64,000 nucleotides of DNA from Hymenobacter nivis (GCF_003149515.1 NZ_CP029145.1:4092001-4156000); one strand, 5' to 3'. Positions 16,494 to 25,707 are shown, numbered from the stretch's first letter. Notes: generated by a model not told the origin, from the letters alone. A program made the numbers and translations.

Positions 16494-17014
16494 AGCCCGG
16501 ATTTCTTAATAAGGTCTTGATCGGACTTGGCGACTTTCACCAAAGCGTATTTCCGCTGGTTGGTGATGTTCATCTCGTCGAGGATATCCACCATGTTCTT
16601 ATATACGGCTTTATCATCGGGCTTGATGAGAATTACCGTCTTGGGCTGTACCCGCTGGCGGTCCAGAATAACCTGGCGGATGCCATTGGGACCGTAATTG
16701 GTTACTTTTAGATCAGCCGGGGCCTCGGCAGTATTCATTCCAGCGTAATAATACACCTTATTATTTTCGCCCATAATAATGGTGAAGGCCTCCGATTCCT
16801 TAAGCTTAGTTTGCTCGTCCTCGTTTTTCTCCTTTACCGGCATGGTCAACTGCATCACGTTGGGTTTAGCAAACGTGGTAGTGAGCATGAAGAAGGTGAG
16901 AAGCAAAAAGGCCAAATCCACCATCGGTGTCATATCGATTTTGGTCGACATTTTTTTGGCCCGCTTTTTCCCGCCTTTGCCACCGGAATCGGCTTTTCCT
17001 TGTATTTCTGCCAT
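16490..17014 (-). CDS. exbD: ExbD biopolymer transport protein 1
   Basis: A 174-residue ExbD/TolR family protein. The single transmembrane helix MTPMVDLAFLLLTFFMLTTTF carries the conserved Asp that takes part in proton flow. The periplasmic domain follows. It ends 4 bases inside the tonB start region, so the two are probably translationally coupled. It pairs with a second ExbD gene and ExbB upstream. Confidence 0.92.
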   Translation of the reverse strand: MAEIQGKADSGGKGGKKRAKKMSTKIDMTPMVDLAFLLLTFFMLTTTFAKPNVMQLTMPVKEKNEDEQTKLKESEAFTIIMGENNKVYYYAGMNTAEAPADLKVTNYGPNGIRQVILDRQRVQPKTVILIKPDDKAVYKNMVDILDEMNITNQRKYALVKVAKSDQDLIKKSGL

Positions 17015-17059
17015 GATTTCTAGTTAGATACTAGTGGGTGGATTGCTGGGTAAACCACT

Positions 17060-17689
17060 TTATTTGGTCACCACTGGCTTGTTCTCCAAGTCAGTAATGA
17101 GATTGAAGCGGTTAATGTCCTTCTCCTGCAGCACTTTGATTACTTGCTGCACTGTCTGTACATCGGCATCGCCATCGCCCTTTATGGCAATAAACGTCTG
17201 CTTCTTGTACAGCGCTAAGTTGGCTTTGCGGGCCTCCATCACCCAGTCGATGAGCTGGTTGTTGAGGGAATCCATGGGAATACCGGCCTCGGTTTTAGCA
17301 ACGGCCTTGCGCTGGTCAGCGTCCATGCTTAGCAACGAACCGAGCTGGCCGATGGGCACGCCAAAGTTGGTCAGGTTCCCGAAAGCCTTGGCTTGCGATG
17401 CATTAAAGGTGACACCATATTTGGCCCCCACTTTTTGCAGCGTTGCTACCTTGGCTTTATCGTCGTCTAGGCCGAAGAATACGCGCTTGTTCTTGTCTAT
17501 CGTCAGTGTAATAACGTTGCTTTCCGGCAGTTTAATTTCCGACGTCGACGAAGGAGTATCTACCACGACGGTTTCTTCAGGGGCAAACTTGGTAGTCAGC
17601 ATGAAGAACGTCACCAACAGAAAAGCCAGGTCCACCATCGGCGTCATGTCCAGCGACGGCGAGGTGCGGTGCGGTTTTACTTTAGGCAT
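17060..17689 (-). CDS. exbD: ExbD biopolymer transport protein 2
   Basis: A 209-residue paralogue of the adjacent ExbD. The helix SLDMTPMVDLAFLLVTFFML has the same conserved Asp. The periplasmic part is longer, with a middle insertion around residues 80-140 that contains VTFNASQAKAFG. Two different ExbD proteins per ExbB are usual in Bacteroidota. It lies 45 bases upstream of the first ExbD and 77 downstream of exbB. Confidence 0.92.
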   Translation of the reverse strand: MPKVKPHRTSPSLDMTPMVDLAFLLVTFFMLTTKFAPEETVVVDTPSSTSEIKLPESNVITLTIDKNKRVFFGLDDDKAKVATLQKVGAKYGVTFNASQAKAFGNLTNFGVPIGQLGSLLSMDADQRKAVAKTEAGIPMDSLNNQLIDWVMEARKANLALYKKQTFIAIKGDGDADVQTVQQVIKVLQEKDINRFNLITDLENKPVVTK

Positions 17690-17766
17690 TGTGCGGTGGG
17701 GTTAAAAAAGGAATGCCGTAGTAAACGGCATTCCCTATGTTTTAGTGCGTCAGTAAAGACGACAGC

Positions 17767-18654
17767 TTAGACGTTGGCAGGCTGCTGCGTCGAGGTGTGC
17801 TGGCCGAAGGTCTGCACAATGCTGAAGCCGGCTTCGTCAATGCTGTAGGTCAACTCGTCAATCTTGCTGGTGAAGTAGTTGTAGGCAATGATGGCCAAAG
17901 CCGAAGTGCCGATGCCGAAAGCCGTGTTGATCAGCGCTTCCGAGATACCGTTGGCCAGTTTCACAGCGTCAGGCGAACCGGCTTGGGCCAGGGCCGAGAA
18001 GGCGCTGATCATACCGAACACCGTGCCGAGCAGACCCGTCAGCGTGGCTACCGAAGCAATGGTGGAGATAATCACCAGGTTCTTTTCCAGCATTGGCAAT
18101 TCGAGGGCAGTGGTTTCCTCAATTTCTTTCTGGATGGCCAATACCTTCTGGTCGTTGTTCATGCCACGCTCGGTCACCATTTCCTTGTACTTCAACAAGC
18201 CGGCTTTTACTACGTTGGCTACCGAACCTTTCTGCTGATCGCAGGCGACAATTGCACCGTTGATGTCGTTGCTGTTCAGCTTCTGGCGTACGGTGCGCAC
18301 AAAACCTTCGATGCTCTTCGTGCCTTTAGCTCTCGAGATGGTCAATAGGCGCTCAATCGAGAAAGTGATAACGCATAAGAACATCGTAATCAGGATTGGT
18401 ACGATGTTACCGCCGCTGTACACTGTGCCCAGCATGTTGCCCGGAAGGGGCGCGTTGGTGTTGACACCGCCTTGGAAGTTACTACCGTTGCCGAGGACAA
18501 ATTTGAAGATGACGTAGGCGACGACGAAGGCCAGGATAATGACGATTACGGAGAACAGCGAGGCACCCCCGCTGCTTTTCTCGGCGGCCTCGGCCTTAGG
18601 AGCGGCCGGGGTGGTGGGCCGGGGGCTTGTGTTCAGGGCATTTTTCTGTTCCAT
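17767..18654 (-). CDS. exbB: ExbB/TolQ/MotA-family proton channel protein
   Basis: A 295-residue protein with three to four transmembrane helices: VIVIILAFVVAYVIFKFVLG, VPILITMFLCVITFSIERLL, and a C-terminal pair (IATVASVATLTGLLGTVFGMI-type and AFGIGTSALAIIAYNYF). The conserved TLTGLLGTVFGMI segment is diagnostic. It forms the inner-membrane channel with ExbD and powers TonB. It is first in the exbB-exbD-exbD-tonB operon. Confidence 0.93.
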   Translation of the reverse strand: MEQKNALNTSPRPTTPAAPKAEAAEKSSGGASLFSVIVIILAFVVAYVIFKFVLGNGSNFQGGVNTNAPLPGNMLGTVYSGGNIVPILITMFLCVITFSIERLLTISRAKGTKSIEGFVRTVRQKLNSNDINGAIVACDQQKGSVANVVKAGLLKYKEMVTERGMNNDQKVLAIQKEIEETTALELPMLEKNLVIISTIASVATLTGLLGTVFGMISAFSALAQAGSPDAVKLANGISEALINTAFGIGTSALAIIAYNYFTSKIDELTYSIDEAGFSIVQTFGQHTSTQQPANV

Positions 18655-18829
18655 TATTCCGAAAGGTTTGGGTTGGGGGGTTGGGAAGAAATAAAAATTA
18701 AAGGAAAAAAAAGAAAAAAGCTAAGACAGGCTAAACAAAAAAAGAAGAGCGGCCCTGCCTGAGCCAGCCTAGGGATTGGATGCCCCGGAACGGAGGCCAG
18801 AAGAGAAAGAACTGACGCTAGAAGTAAGT

Positions 18830-18864
18830 CAAACGATAATTCAGTTGGACAAACCTAACCAAAA
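18830..18864 (-). promoter_or_regulatory. Candidate exbB promoter
   Basis: On the minus strand TTTTG (18864-18860) stands 21 bases before TATCGTTTG (18838-18830). This is close to the Bacteroidota promoter form, with one extra base in the -7 box. A hairpin CTTTGGC-GCA-GCCAAAG at 18866-18882 sits immediately upstream and could be an operator. Confidence 0.4.
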
Positions 18865-18933
18865 TCTTTGGCGCAGCCAAAGAAAAAACCGTTTGAGCAG
18901 CCTTACAGCAATCGATTGAGGTGTGCAAGAAAG

Positions 18934-19800
18934 CTATTTTTTTGCGGAAGAAGCAATAGCTGGGGCCGCCAGCTGGCGTTTTGCTGCTTCCCAATACTCG
19001 TTCATCTGGGTTAAAGACAAATCTGCCAACCGGTGGCCATCGGCTGCCGTAGCCCCTTCAAGGTGCTGAAAGCGACTGATAAACTTGCGGTTGGTGCGCT
19101 CTAAGGCCTCTTCGGGATTGATGCCGGCGAAGCGGGCAAAGTTGACAAGTGAAAATAAAAGGTCACCAAATTCATCGGCGGCGCGCTCGGCCTGCATTTT
19201 TTCGGGCTGCCCGTGGCTGTACTCGTCGCCAAACTCGCCCAACTCTTCTTGCACCTTGGCCCATACCTGGGCCGGATCGTCCCAATCGAATCCGGCGCCG
19301 CGCGCTTTTTCCTGAATGCGCATGGCTTTGACGAGGGCGGGCAACGAGACGGGCACGCCGCTCAGTACGCCGGCATTGCCTTTTTCTTGCAGCTTGAGCT
19401 GCTCCCAATTGCGCTTCACGGCGGACTCATCGGTGGCTTGGGCGTCGCCGTAAACGTGCGGGTGGCGAAAGATGAGCTTTTCGCATTGGGCATTGAGAAC
19501 GTCGGCGATATCGAACGCTTCCTGCTCGGCGGCAATGCGGGCGTAGAAGAGCAGGTGCAGCATCACATCGCCCAGTTCTTTCTTCAAGTCGGGCAGGTCG
19601 TCGCGCAAAATGGCGTCGCTGATTTCGTACGTTTCCTCGATGGTGAGGTGGCGCAGGCTCTGCAATGTCTGTTTTTTGTCCCAAGGGCATTCGGTGCGCA
19701 GGCGGTCGAGCACGTCGAGCAAGCGGCCGAAAGCTGCCAATTGGGCCGGGCGGCGGGTGGGGCCCAGCGGGGCCCCAGGGGCAGGCGGGTGGTTTTCCAT
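18934..19800 (-). CDS. mazG: Nucleoside triphosphate pyrophosphohydrolase MazG
   Basis: A 288-residue enzyme hydrolysing NTPs/dNTPs to monophosphates. The all-alpha MazG fold is shown by CPWDKKQTLQSLRHLTIEET, with the metal ligands in EETYEI and KELGDVMLHLLFYARI. A second MazG-like half follows from about residue 150 (EELGEFGDEYS ... ADEFGDLLFSLVNFARF), as in long bacterial MazG. ATG 19800 is preferred; the longer frame to 19830 crosses the divergent promoter region. It diverges from glmM. Confidence 0.93.
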   Translation of the reverse strand: MENHPPAPGAPLGPTRRPAQLAAFGRLLDVLDRLRTECPWDKKQTLQSLRHLTIEETYEISDAILRDDLPDLKKELGDVMLHLLFYARIAAEQEAFDIADVLNAQCEKLIFRHPHVYGDAQATDESAVKRNWEQLKLQEKGNAGVLSGVPVSLPALVKAMRIQEKARGAGFDWDDPAQVWAKVQEELGEFGDEYSHGQPEKMQAERAADEFGDLLFSLVNFARFAGINPEEALERTNRKFISRFQHLEGATAADGHRLADLSLTQMNEYWEAAKRQLAAPAIASSAKK

Positions 19801-19805
19801 CGTTT

Positions 19806-19813
19806 CAAAGATA
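19806..19813 (-). promoter_or_regulatory. Candidate mazG -7 box
   Basis: TATCTTTG on the minus strand fits TAnnTTTG. It ends only 5 bases before the mazG ATG, so the transcript would be nearly leaderless. Confidence 0.45.
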
Positions 19814-19845
19814 GACCGAACCGGACCCAACCCGGCGCAGTTGCG

Positions 19846-19853
19846 TATTTTTG
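19846..19853 (+). promoter_or_regulatory. Candidate glmM -7 box
   Basis: TATTTTTG fits TAnnTTTG and lies 22 bases before the GTG start of glmM. It is back-to-back with the mazG box in a 75-base divergent region. Confidence 0.45.
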
Positions 19854-19875
19854 GCTCCCTTTACATTCCTGTTCC

Positions 19876-21273
19876 GTGACTCTCATTAAATCTATCTCCG
19901 GCATTCGCGGCACCATCGGTGGGCCGGTTGGCCAAGGCCTCACTCCCCTCGACGTCGTGAAGTATGCCGCTGCCTACGGCACCTGGGTCATGACGCAGCC
20001 CACGGCGGCGCGCATAGTTGTTATCGGTCGCGACGCCCGTATTTCGGGCCCCATGGTGAGCCAGCTCGTGGCCGCCACCCTGCAAGGCCTTGGCCTCGAC
20101 GTAGTGGATTTGGGCCTGAGCACCACGCCCACCGTGGAAATGGCGGTGACTGCCAAGCAGGCGGCCGGTGGCATCATCCTCACCGCCTCGCACAACCCCA
20201 AGCAGTGGAACGCGCTGAAGCTACTCAATGCCGACGGCGAGTTTTTGTCCGACGCCGCGGGGCAGCAGGTGCTGGCCTTGGCCGAAAGCGAAGCTTTTGA
20301 CTTTGCGCCCGTTGGCAAGCTGGGGCAGTACACCACCGATGATGAGTTCCTAGCCCAGCACATTGCGGCGGTGGTGGCGCTGCCGCTGGTGGACGTGGAC
20401 GCCGTGCGGGCCCGCAACTTCCGGGTGGTGGTGGACGCCGTGAACTCATCGGGCGGATTTGCGGTGCCGCAGCTGCTGGCGGCCTTGGGCGTGACGACGG
20501 TAGAGAAGCTGCACTGTGAGCCCACGGGCGACTTTGCCCACAACCCCGAGCCGCTGCCCGAGCACTTGCGCGACATTGCTAAGGTGCTGGAAAAAGGCTC
20601 GTTTGACCTGGGTATTGTGGTGGATCCCGATGTGGACCGCCTGGCTCTGGTAAGCGAAAACGGCGAGATGTTTGGCGAAGAATACACGCTGGTGGCCGTG
20701 GCCGACTACGTGCTGGGGGCCCTAGGCGGCGGCAACACCGTGAGCAACCTAAGCAGCACCCGGGCCCTGCGCGACGTGACCGAGCGGCACAGGGGGCAGT
20801 ATGCCGCCGCTGCCGTGGGCGAAGTGAACGTGGTGACCAAGATGAAGGAAACCGGGGCCGTAATTGGGGGTGAGGGCAACGGGGGCATTATTTATCCCGA
20901 GCTGCACTACGGGCGCGATGCGCTGGTGGGCATTGCGCTGTTCCTGACGCACTTGGCAAAATCTGGTCTCACCGCTTCTCGGTTGCGGGCCTCCTACCCG
21001 AGTTATTTTATCTCCAAGAATAAGATTGAATTAACCCCGGAAATCGACACCGATGAGGTGCTGGTGCAAATGGAAAAGCGCTACGCCAAACAGCCGGTGA
21101 ACACCATTGACGGCGTGAAAATTGAGTTTGACAAGGAATGGGTGCACCTGCGCAAATCCAACACCGAGCCCATTATTCGCATTTATGCCGAGTCGGATTC
21201 GAATAGTACGGCCGACCACCTGGCGCAAAAAATTATTGCTGACATTAAGGAAATTATTGCCGTAAAAGCTTAA
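19876..21273 (+). CDS. glmM: Phosphoglucosamine mutase
   Basis: A 465-residue alpha-D-phosphohexomutase that makes glucosamine-1-phosphate for UDP-GlcNAc synthesis. It shows the phosphoserine loop TASHNPKQWN (Ser105), the metal loop DPDVDRLALV (Asp250/252/254), the sugar-binding GEGNGG loop and the phosphate loop RKSNTEPIIRIYAES near the C-terminus. The start is GTG 19876 (TLIKSISGIRGTIGG); the frame is open much further upstream but that part is antisense to mazG. A phosphomannomutase function cannot be excluded. Confidence 0.88.
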   Translation: MTLIKSISGIRGTIGGPVGQGLTPLDVVKYAAAYGTWVMTQPTAARIVVIGRDARISGPMVSQLVAATLQGLGLDVVDLGLSTTPTVEMAVTAKQAAGGIILTASHNPKQWNALKLLNADGEFLSDAAGQQVLALAESEAFDFAPVGKLGQYTTDDEFLAQHIAAVVALPLVDVDAVRARNFRVVVDAVNSSGGFAVPQLLAALGVTTVEKLHCEPTGDFAHNPEPLPEHLRDIAKVLEKGSFDLGIVVDPDVDRLALVSENGEMFGEEYTLVAVADYVLGALGGGNTVSNLSSTRALRDVTERHRGQYAAAAVGEVNVVTKMKETGAVIGGEGNGGIIYPELHYGRDALVGIALFLTHLAKSGLTASRLRASYPSYFISKNKIELTPEIDTDEVLVQMEKRYAKQPVNTIDGVKIEFDKEWVHLRKSNTEPIIRIYAESDSNSTADHLAQKIIADIKEIIAVKA

Positions 21274-21275
21274 AA

Positions 21276-21384
21276 CCAGTGAACAGTTAGTAGCGAGTAG
21301 TTAACAGCTATCGGTGAGAATTCCGGCAGCTGTGCCATCCCGCAACAATTGCCAACTGTTCACTGCTAACTGTTCATTGAAAAA
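21276..21384. repeat. Intergenic hairpin of repeated words (GTGAACAGTTAG)
   Basis: The left arm near 21277-21290 reads CAGTGAACAGTTAG. The right side (about 21353-21378) carries the reverse complement twice, as CAACTGTTCACTG and CTAACTGTTCATTG. It fills almost the whole gap between glmM and the cysteine desulfurase. See the finding on word-built hairpins. Confidence 0.6.
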
Positions 21385-21387
21385 TAG

Positions 21388-22530
21388 ATGCACGCCTACT
21401 TCGACAACGCCGCCACCACGCCCCTCGACCCCGAAGTGCTGGAGGCCATGCTGCCCTTCCTGAGCCAACACTACGGCAACCCCAGCAGCTTGCACGGGCC
21501 GGGGCGCCAGGTGCGCGCCGCCATCGAAAACGCGCGCAAAACGGTGGCCCACCTGCTGGGTGCGGCGCCGGCTGAGATTTCCTTCACCAGCGGCGGCACT
21601 GAGGCCAACAACGCGGCCATTTTCGGCAGCGTGCGGGCCCTGGGTTTGCGCCACGCCGTCACCTCGCCCCTGGAGCACCATGCGGTGCTGCACCCGCTGC
21701 AAGCCCTGGCCAAAGCCGGCGATATCGAGCTGAGCTACGTGCGCCACGACGCCCAGGGCCGCTTCGACCTGGCTCACCTTGATGAGCTAATAGCCACGCA
21801 CCCGCGCAGCCTGGTGAGCCTGATGCACGGCAACAACGAAATCGGTAACCTGAACGACATCGAAGCCCTGGGGGCCCTGTGCGCTGGGCACGACGCCATT
21901 TTCCACACCGATACGGTGCAGACGATGGGCCACTACCGGCACAACGTGCAGGCGTTGCAAAACCATTTCCTGGTGGGCGCAGCGCATAAGTTCCACGGCC
22001 CCAAAGGGGTAGGGTTTCTGTACACCCGGCCGGGCACGCAGTCGGTGCCGTTCATCCACGGCGGCTCGCAGGAGCGCAACGTGCGGGCGGGCACCGAAAA
22101 CGTGTACGGTATCGTGGGTTTGGCCAAGGCCCTGGAAATTGCTTACCGCGACATGGGGGCCCACCGCACCTACGTGCAAGGGTTGAAAGATCGTTTCATC
22201 GAGCAATTGCGGGCCCAGGTGGCCGACGTGCAGTTCAACGGCTGCTCGGCCGACGCCAACTGTAGCCTCTACACGGTGCTCAGCGTGAGCATGCCACCGT
22301 CGGCCATCAGCGAGATGCTGCTCTTTAACCTGGACATTAGTAAGATAGCGGCCTCTGGCGGCTCGGCTTGCACCAGCGGGGCTCAGGCGGGCTCGCACGT
22401 GCTGGAGGCCCTGCGCACCGACCCCGACCGGGCCACGGTGCGTTTCTCTCTCAGTAAAATGAACACCGCCGACGAGGTAGACTACGCCGTGGCGCACTTG
22501 GCCAAGTTGTACCAGCCGGTAACCGTTTAA
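21388..22530 (+). CDS. Cysteine desulfurase (NifS/IscS family)
   Basis: A 380-residue PLP enzyme that removes sulfur from cysteine for Fe-S clusters or thiolation. It has HAYFDNAATTPLDPEVLEAM at the N-terminus, the PLP lysine in GAAHKFHGPKG (Lys201), and the sulfur-carrying Cys328 in GGSACTSGAQAGSHVL. The extended loop around the Cys is of the group I type (IscS/NifS). No scaffold or other isc gene is adjacent, so IscS and NifS roles are not separable. Confidence 0.92.
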   Translation: MHAYFDNAATTPLDPEVLEAMLPFLSQHYGNPSSLHGPGRQVRAAIENARKTVAHLLGAAPAEISFTSGGTEANNAAIFGSVRALGLRHAVTSPLEHHAVLHPLQALAKAGDIELSYVRHDAQGRFDLAHLDELIATHPRSLVSLMHGNNEIGNLNDIEALGALCAGHDAIFHTDTVQTMGHYRHNVQALQNHFLVGAAHKFHGPKGVGFLYTRPGTQSVPFIHGGSQERNVRAGTENVYGIVGLAKALEIAYRDMGAHRTYVQGLKDRFIEQLRAQVADVQFNGCSADANCSLYTVLSVSMPPSAISEMLLFNLDISKIAASGGSACTSGAQAGSHVLEALRTDPDRATVRFSLSKMNTADEVDYAVAHLAKLYQPVTV

Positions 22531-22548
22531 GCTCATTTATAGGATCCT

Positions 22549-22603
22549 AGCCGACAAAAAACTCCCTGGGAAACAATGTTTTCCAGGGAGTTTTTTGTCG
22601 GCT
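22549..22603. terminator. Bidirectional terminator with 26-bp stem
   Basis: Arms 22549-22574 and 22578-22603 pair over 26 positions with one G-U, around a 3-base loop, and contain A- and T-runs on the two sides. It lies between the convergent cysteine desulfurase and T9SS cargo genes. Confidence 0.8.
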
Positions 22604-22767
22604 TATCCAGCGAAGCGGCCTAGTTTACCATTAGAGCAGTATTCAAGCTGGTGTACGGACCGGCTGACCCGCCGCCGTTTGTTTTCCCTGATGATAAGCA
22701 ATCGGCCGGCTGAAAAAACCGGCCGACCGGTAGTAACCAGGCTCTGTACACTGACCTGGAAGCTGAT

Positions 22768-24387
22768 TTAGGGCGCCAGCACTACACGGGCTGTGCGAAC
22801 GGCTCCAGGTAGTTGTACCCGCAACAAATAAAAGCCCTTAGGGAGGCCTTGTGTATCAAGTGCGTGCGTACTGCCGTTGGCAGAAGGCGCGTAATGGCGG
22901 GCCAATTGGCCAGTGGCACTAATCAAATCAACGCTGGTAGAAACCTCACCCGTGGGGAGGATAAACGCCAGAGAGCCGTGCGCGGGGTTCGGGAAAACTT
23001 GCAGCGCCGTGCTAGTAGGCTTTTCCACCGCAACGGCCAGCGCCGTGCCCGTGGACCTAACGGCTTTTACCAGCGAATAAGTTAATTGCCCGTCGGGGTA
23101 CCGTAGGGCCAGGCGGTAATAAGCCAAGCCCAACAGGGGTGTGGCATCGGTAGTGCGGTAGGTAGCACCCGCCGCCTGGACGGTGGCATCCTGCGTTTGG
23201 ATAGTGGCCCAGTTGGCACGGGTGCTGCTGCGCTGTACTTCAAACGAAGCAGCGCCGAGTTCAGAAGCGGTCGTCCAGTCTAGCCGCACGGCATTGCTGG
23301 CAGCAGTGGCTTCGAAGCTGGCGAGTGTAATCGGCAGGGCCCCGGGTAGGCTCACGGCATCGCCGCGCGAGCAGCCAAATGCCCCGTATGATTTACCTAA
23401 ATAATTGCCCGTCAGGTGGTCAATCTGATAAATAATGCCGTCCTGAGCCGAAATAGCGTACACGTTGTGGCGGTTATCTGTAAATAGGGCGCCAATGTTT
23501 TGGGTGCCTGGGGCGCCCGAAGCACCAGGGATGGGCACGGCCACTGCTGTAGTGCGGGCCACGGGCTGGGTAGCGGGGTTGGCAATGGTCAGGAAATGGT
23601 TGGACGTGCCGATGTAAGCCACTAGCTCGTCGCGGTCAGTGTTGTACACCCAATCCTGAAAGCCACCGTCGGGGACGGGGGCCGTGCCCATGCTGTTGAG
23701 ATAGTGCTCTGCGTTGGCCTGGTAAGTAGCCGTTAGGGCCGCCGAGGATGCATCGGAAAGGTCTACTTGGTGCCAGCTGGGGCTTAAGGCAGCGGTGGTA
23801 GCCGGTGCCGTGGCTAGTCCCGCTAACAACAATAGGCCAACGTGTAAATGCACATCAGCCAAGCGGTACGTACGAGCCACGCCGTCGTAGAAAACCCGGC
23901 ACGTTACTCCGGCCAGGTAATAGTTAGAACTTGCATCGCCATCGCCCACAAAATCGAGCACGAGCGACATATCCCGGTAAATTTCGGTAGGCCTCGGGGC
24001 TGATTGGCCTGTGGTAGGCACGAGCGGGGCTGCCACGGGCCCCAAACCAGTAGCAGCTGCTGTGGCCACGTCGATGCGGAAGAGCGTGGGCGAAACCGCA
24101 TTGCCAGAAACAAGTAGGGAGGGGTCCAGGGGCTTTGATTGCAGGCCGTAAATCACGGTTGTGTTGGCAGCATCATAGCCCAAAGCATTAATTACGAGTC
24201 CTTGCCCTCCTTCGTTGACTGTGCCGACTGGAACCAAAGCCCCAGTGGTTACTATTGATTGTAGCGTAGAGTAATTGTTAGCACTGCCTGGGCATGGAGA
24301 TGTAACAGCGTAGCTATTGGTGGGGAGTTGGGCCAGCAGTCGGATGCTGCTTGTTAAAAATAAGATTATTATTATAGCTGCTTTCAT
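22768..24387 (-). CDS. Secreted protein with T9SS C-terminal sorting domain
   Basis: A 539-residue exported protein. The signal peptide is KAAIIIILFLTSSIRLLAQ. A beta-propeller-like or DUF6923-like region spans about residues 60-345 (VINALGYDAANTTVIYGLQ). Next is a fibronectin-like segment LPITLASFEATAASNAVRLD at about 350-440, and last a type A T9SS sorting domain (LQVFPNPAHG, then GFYLLRV and ARVVLAP). It should be exported by the type IX system and cleaved or anchored at the surface. The function of the passenger is unknown. Confidence 0.8.
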   Translation of the reverse strand: MKAAIIIILFLTSSIRLLAQLPTNSYAVTSPCPGSANNYSTLQSIVTTGALVPVGTVNEGGQGLVINALGYDAANTTVIYGLQSKPLDPSLLVSGNAVSPTLFRIDVATAAATGLGPVAAPLVPTTGQSAPRPTEIYRDMSLVLDFVGDGDASSNYYLAGVTCRVFYDGVARTYRLADVHLHVGLLLLAGLATAPATTAALSPSWHQVDLSDASSAALTATYQANAEHYLNSMGTAPVPDGGFQDWVYNTDRDELVAYIGTSNHFLTIANPATQPVARTTAVAVPIPGASGAPGTQNIGALFTDNRHNVYAISAQDGIIYQIDHLTGNYLGKSYGAFGCSRGDAVSLPGALPITLASFEATAASNAVRLDWTTASELGAASFEVQRSSTRANWATIQTQDATVQAAGATYRTTDATPLLGLAYYRLALRYPDGQLTYSLVKAVRSTGTALAVAVEKPTSTALQVFPNPAHGSLAFILPTGEVSTSVDLISATGQLARHYAPSANGSTHALDTQGLPKGFYLLRVQLPGAVRTARVVLAP

Positions 24388-24676
24388 GTTAATAAGTGGC
24401 GATGAATATTAATATGCTTCTACAGACACTAATTTACTATAAATTCCTTTGTGGATTAATCCGGCCGAAAAATTAAATTGTATTAATTTGATAATGCTTT
24501 TAATTCAAATTTTAAAAGTGGAGTTAGCCTTCTAATTGTATAGTTTTTTGGTCGTTAACTGATTTTTTATATTTTATCAGCTCACTGCGGGTGCAAAAGC
24601 AGGTTGTAAGGCTCCAAAAGCTTTAGAATAGTGCGCGTAGTTAGCCAACCCCAGCGGCTGGTTTGCGTTTTTTGCG
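24388..24676. other. AT-rich non-coding region
   Basis: This gap is clearly richer in A and T than the rest of the window, most strongly at about 24390-24580. It should hold the promoter of the T9SS gene (-) and perhaps of the next gene (+). No clean TAnnTTTG with a TTG partner was found on either strand, and I see no ORF or stable hairpin. Confidence 0.5.
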
Positions 24677-25312
24677 TTGAAGGTCTCGCAATCCTCCCCC
24701 AACCCTTCTGCTACCGTGGCCGAAATCCCTATTCAACGCAAGAAAAAACCGCTGAGCCCCTGGCTGCTGGTGGCCTTGGCCGCCCTGGCCCTCACGCTCG
24801 GCGCGTACTGGTACCTGCGCCCCGCGCCGGCCGACGAGCCCACCCCGCCGGCCACCGAAGCCCCCGCCGCACCAGTTCCGGCCGTGCCCGCCGATTCGTT
24901 GGGGCCCGATACCACGGCCACTGGCTTGGCCGCCGCGCCCGATTCGAGCACCACCCGGGGCCACCTGCTGCTACTGGTGCCGCAGCTCTCGGCGCTGGCC
25001 GACCGTGCCGACCTGCACGACGACCCCACGGTGCGCGAGCAGCGCGACAACCTGACCAGCGCCACCGCCCGCCTGGCCAACGGCGACGCTCAGGCCAGCC
25101 TGCGCCCGGGCCTCGTGGCGGCCGCCAACCTGCTCCGCGCCGTTCAGCAGCGCGCGTATCCGGCGCTTGGCGAGGAGGCCGCGCGCTTGGTGCAGCAGGC
25201 CGGGCAGCTGTCCGGCCGCGACGATACCGCCGACGAGCAGCGGCAGAACCACGCCTTTCTGCAAGCCGCCGGGGCCCTGCTAGCAGCTGAAAATACTCCG
25301 CCCGCTTCCTGA
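24677..25312 (+). CDS. Single-pass membrane protein of unknown function
   Basis: About 211 residues from TTG 24677, or 198 from GTG 24716; neither start is decisive. A basic segment IQRKKKPLSP precedes a transmembrane helix (WLLVALAALALTLGAYWYL). A Pro/Ala/Thr-rich linker follows, then a helical domain (about 95-205) with LLLLVPQLSALADRADLHDD. The topology suggests a periplasmic helical domain tethered to the inner membrane. No family was recognised. It is 8 bases before the PRC-barrel gene and probably co-transcribed. Confidence 0.65.
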   Translation: MKVSQSSPNPSATVAEIPIQRKKKPLSPWLLVALAALALTLGAYWYLRPAPADEPTPPATEAPAAPVPAVPADSLGPDTTATGLAAAPDSSTTRGHLLLLVPQLSALADRADLHDDPTVREQRDNLTSATARLANGDAQASLRPGLVAAANLLRAVQQRAYPALGEEAARLVQQAGQLSGRDDTADEQRQNHAFLQAAGALLAAENTPPAS

Positions 25313-25320
25313 TTCTTTGT

Positions 25321-25689
25321 ATGGAACCCGTAATCAACTTGCGCCGCCTGCGCGATTTGCCCGATTTTGAAGTGGCCGATGGCTACCCCGACGTGCGCGG
25401 CTGGGCCGTGCGCGGAGCCACCGGCACGGCCTTAGGTACCGTGTCGGAGCTGCTCGTCGATGCCGACGCTGAGCAGGTGCGCTACCTCGACGCCCAGCTT
25501 ACTGGGGCCCCGGGGCCCAAGCGGGTGCTGCTGCCGTTGCGCTTGGCGGTACTCGATGCCGAAGCGTGCAGCGTGTTCATCCCGTCGCTCACCGACGCGG
25601 CCGTGGCGGCTTACCCTGTTTATGCTGAGGAGCTGCTGACGCCTTCCTACGCCGCGGCCATGCACCAGGCGCTGGGCGAGGCGCTATAG
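25321..25689 (+). CDS. PRC-barrel domain protein
   Basis: A 122-residue protein whose segment DVRGWAVRGATGTALGTVSE is the usual start of a PRC barrel, followed by ELLVDADAEQVRYLDAQL and further short strands. PRC barrels occur in RNA-processing proteins and in stress-linked small proteins. It ends just before a bidirectional terminator. The role is not known. Confidence 0.75.
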   Translation: MEPVINLRRLRDLPDFEVADGYPDVRGWAVRGATGTALGTVSELLVDADAEQVRYLDAQLTGAPGPKRVLLPLRLAVLDAEACSVFIPSLTDAAVAAYPVYAEELLTPSYAAAMHQALGEAL

Positions 25690-25707
25690 ATGGAAAAAAT
25701 GTGCCCA

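Noticed and set aside
19213..19875. Upstream extension of the glmM frame
   Set aside because: Antisense to mazG; the phosphohexomutase fold starts at GTG 19876.
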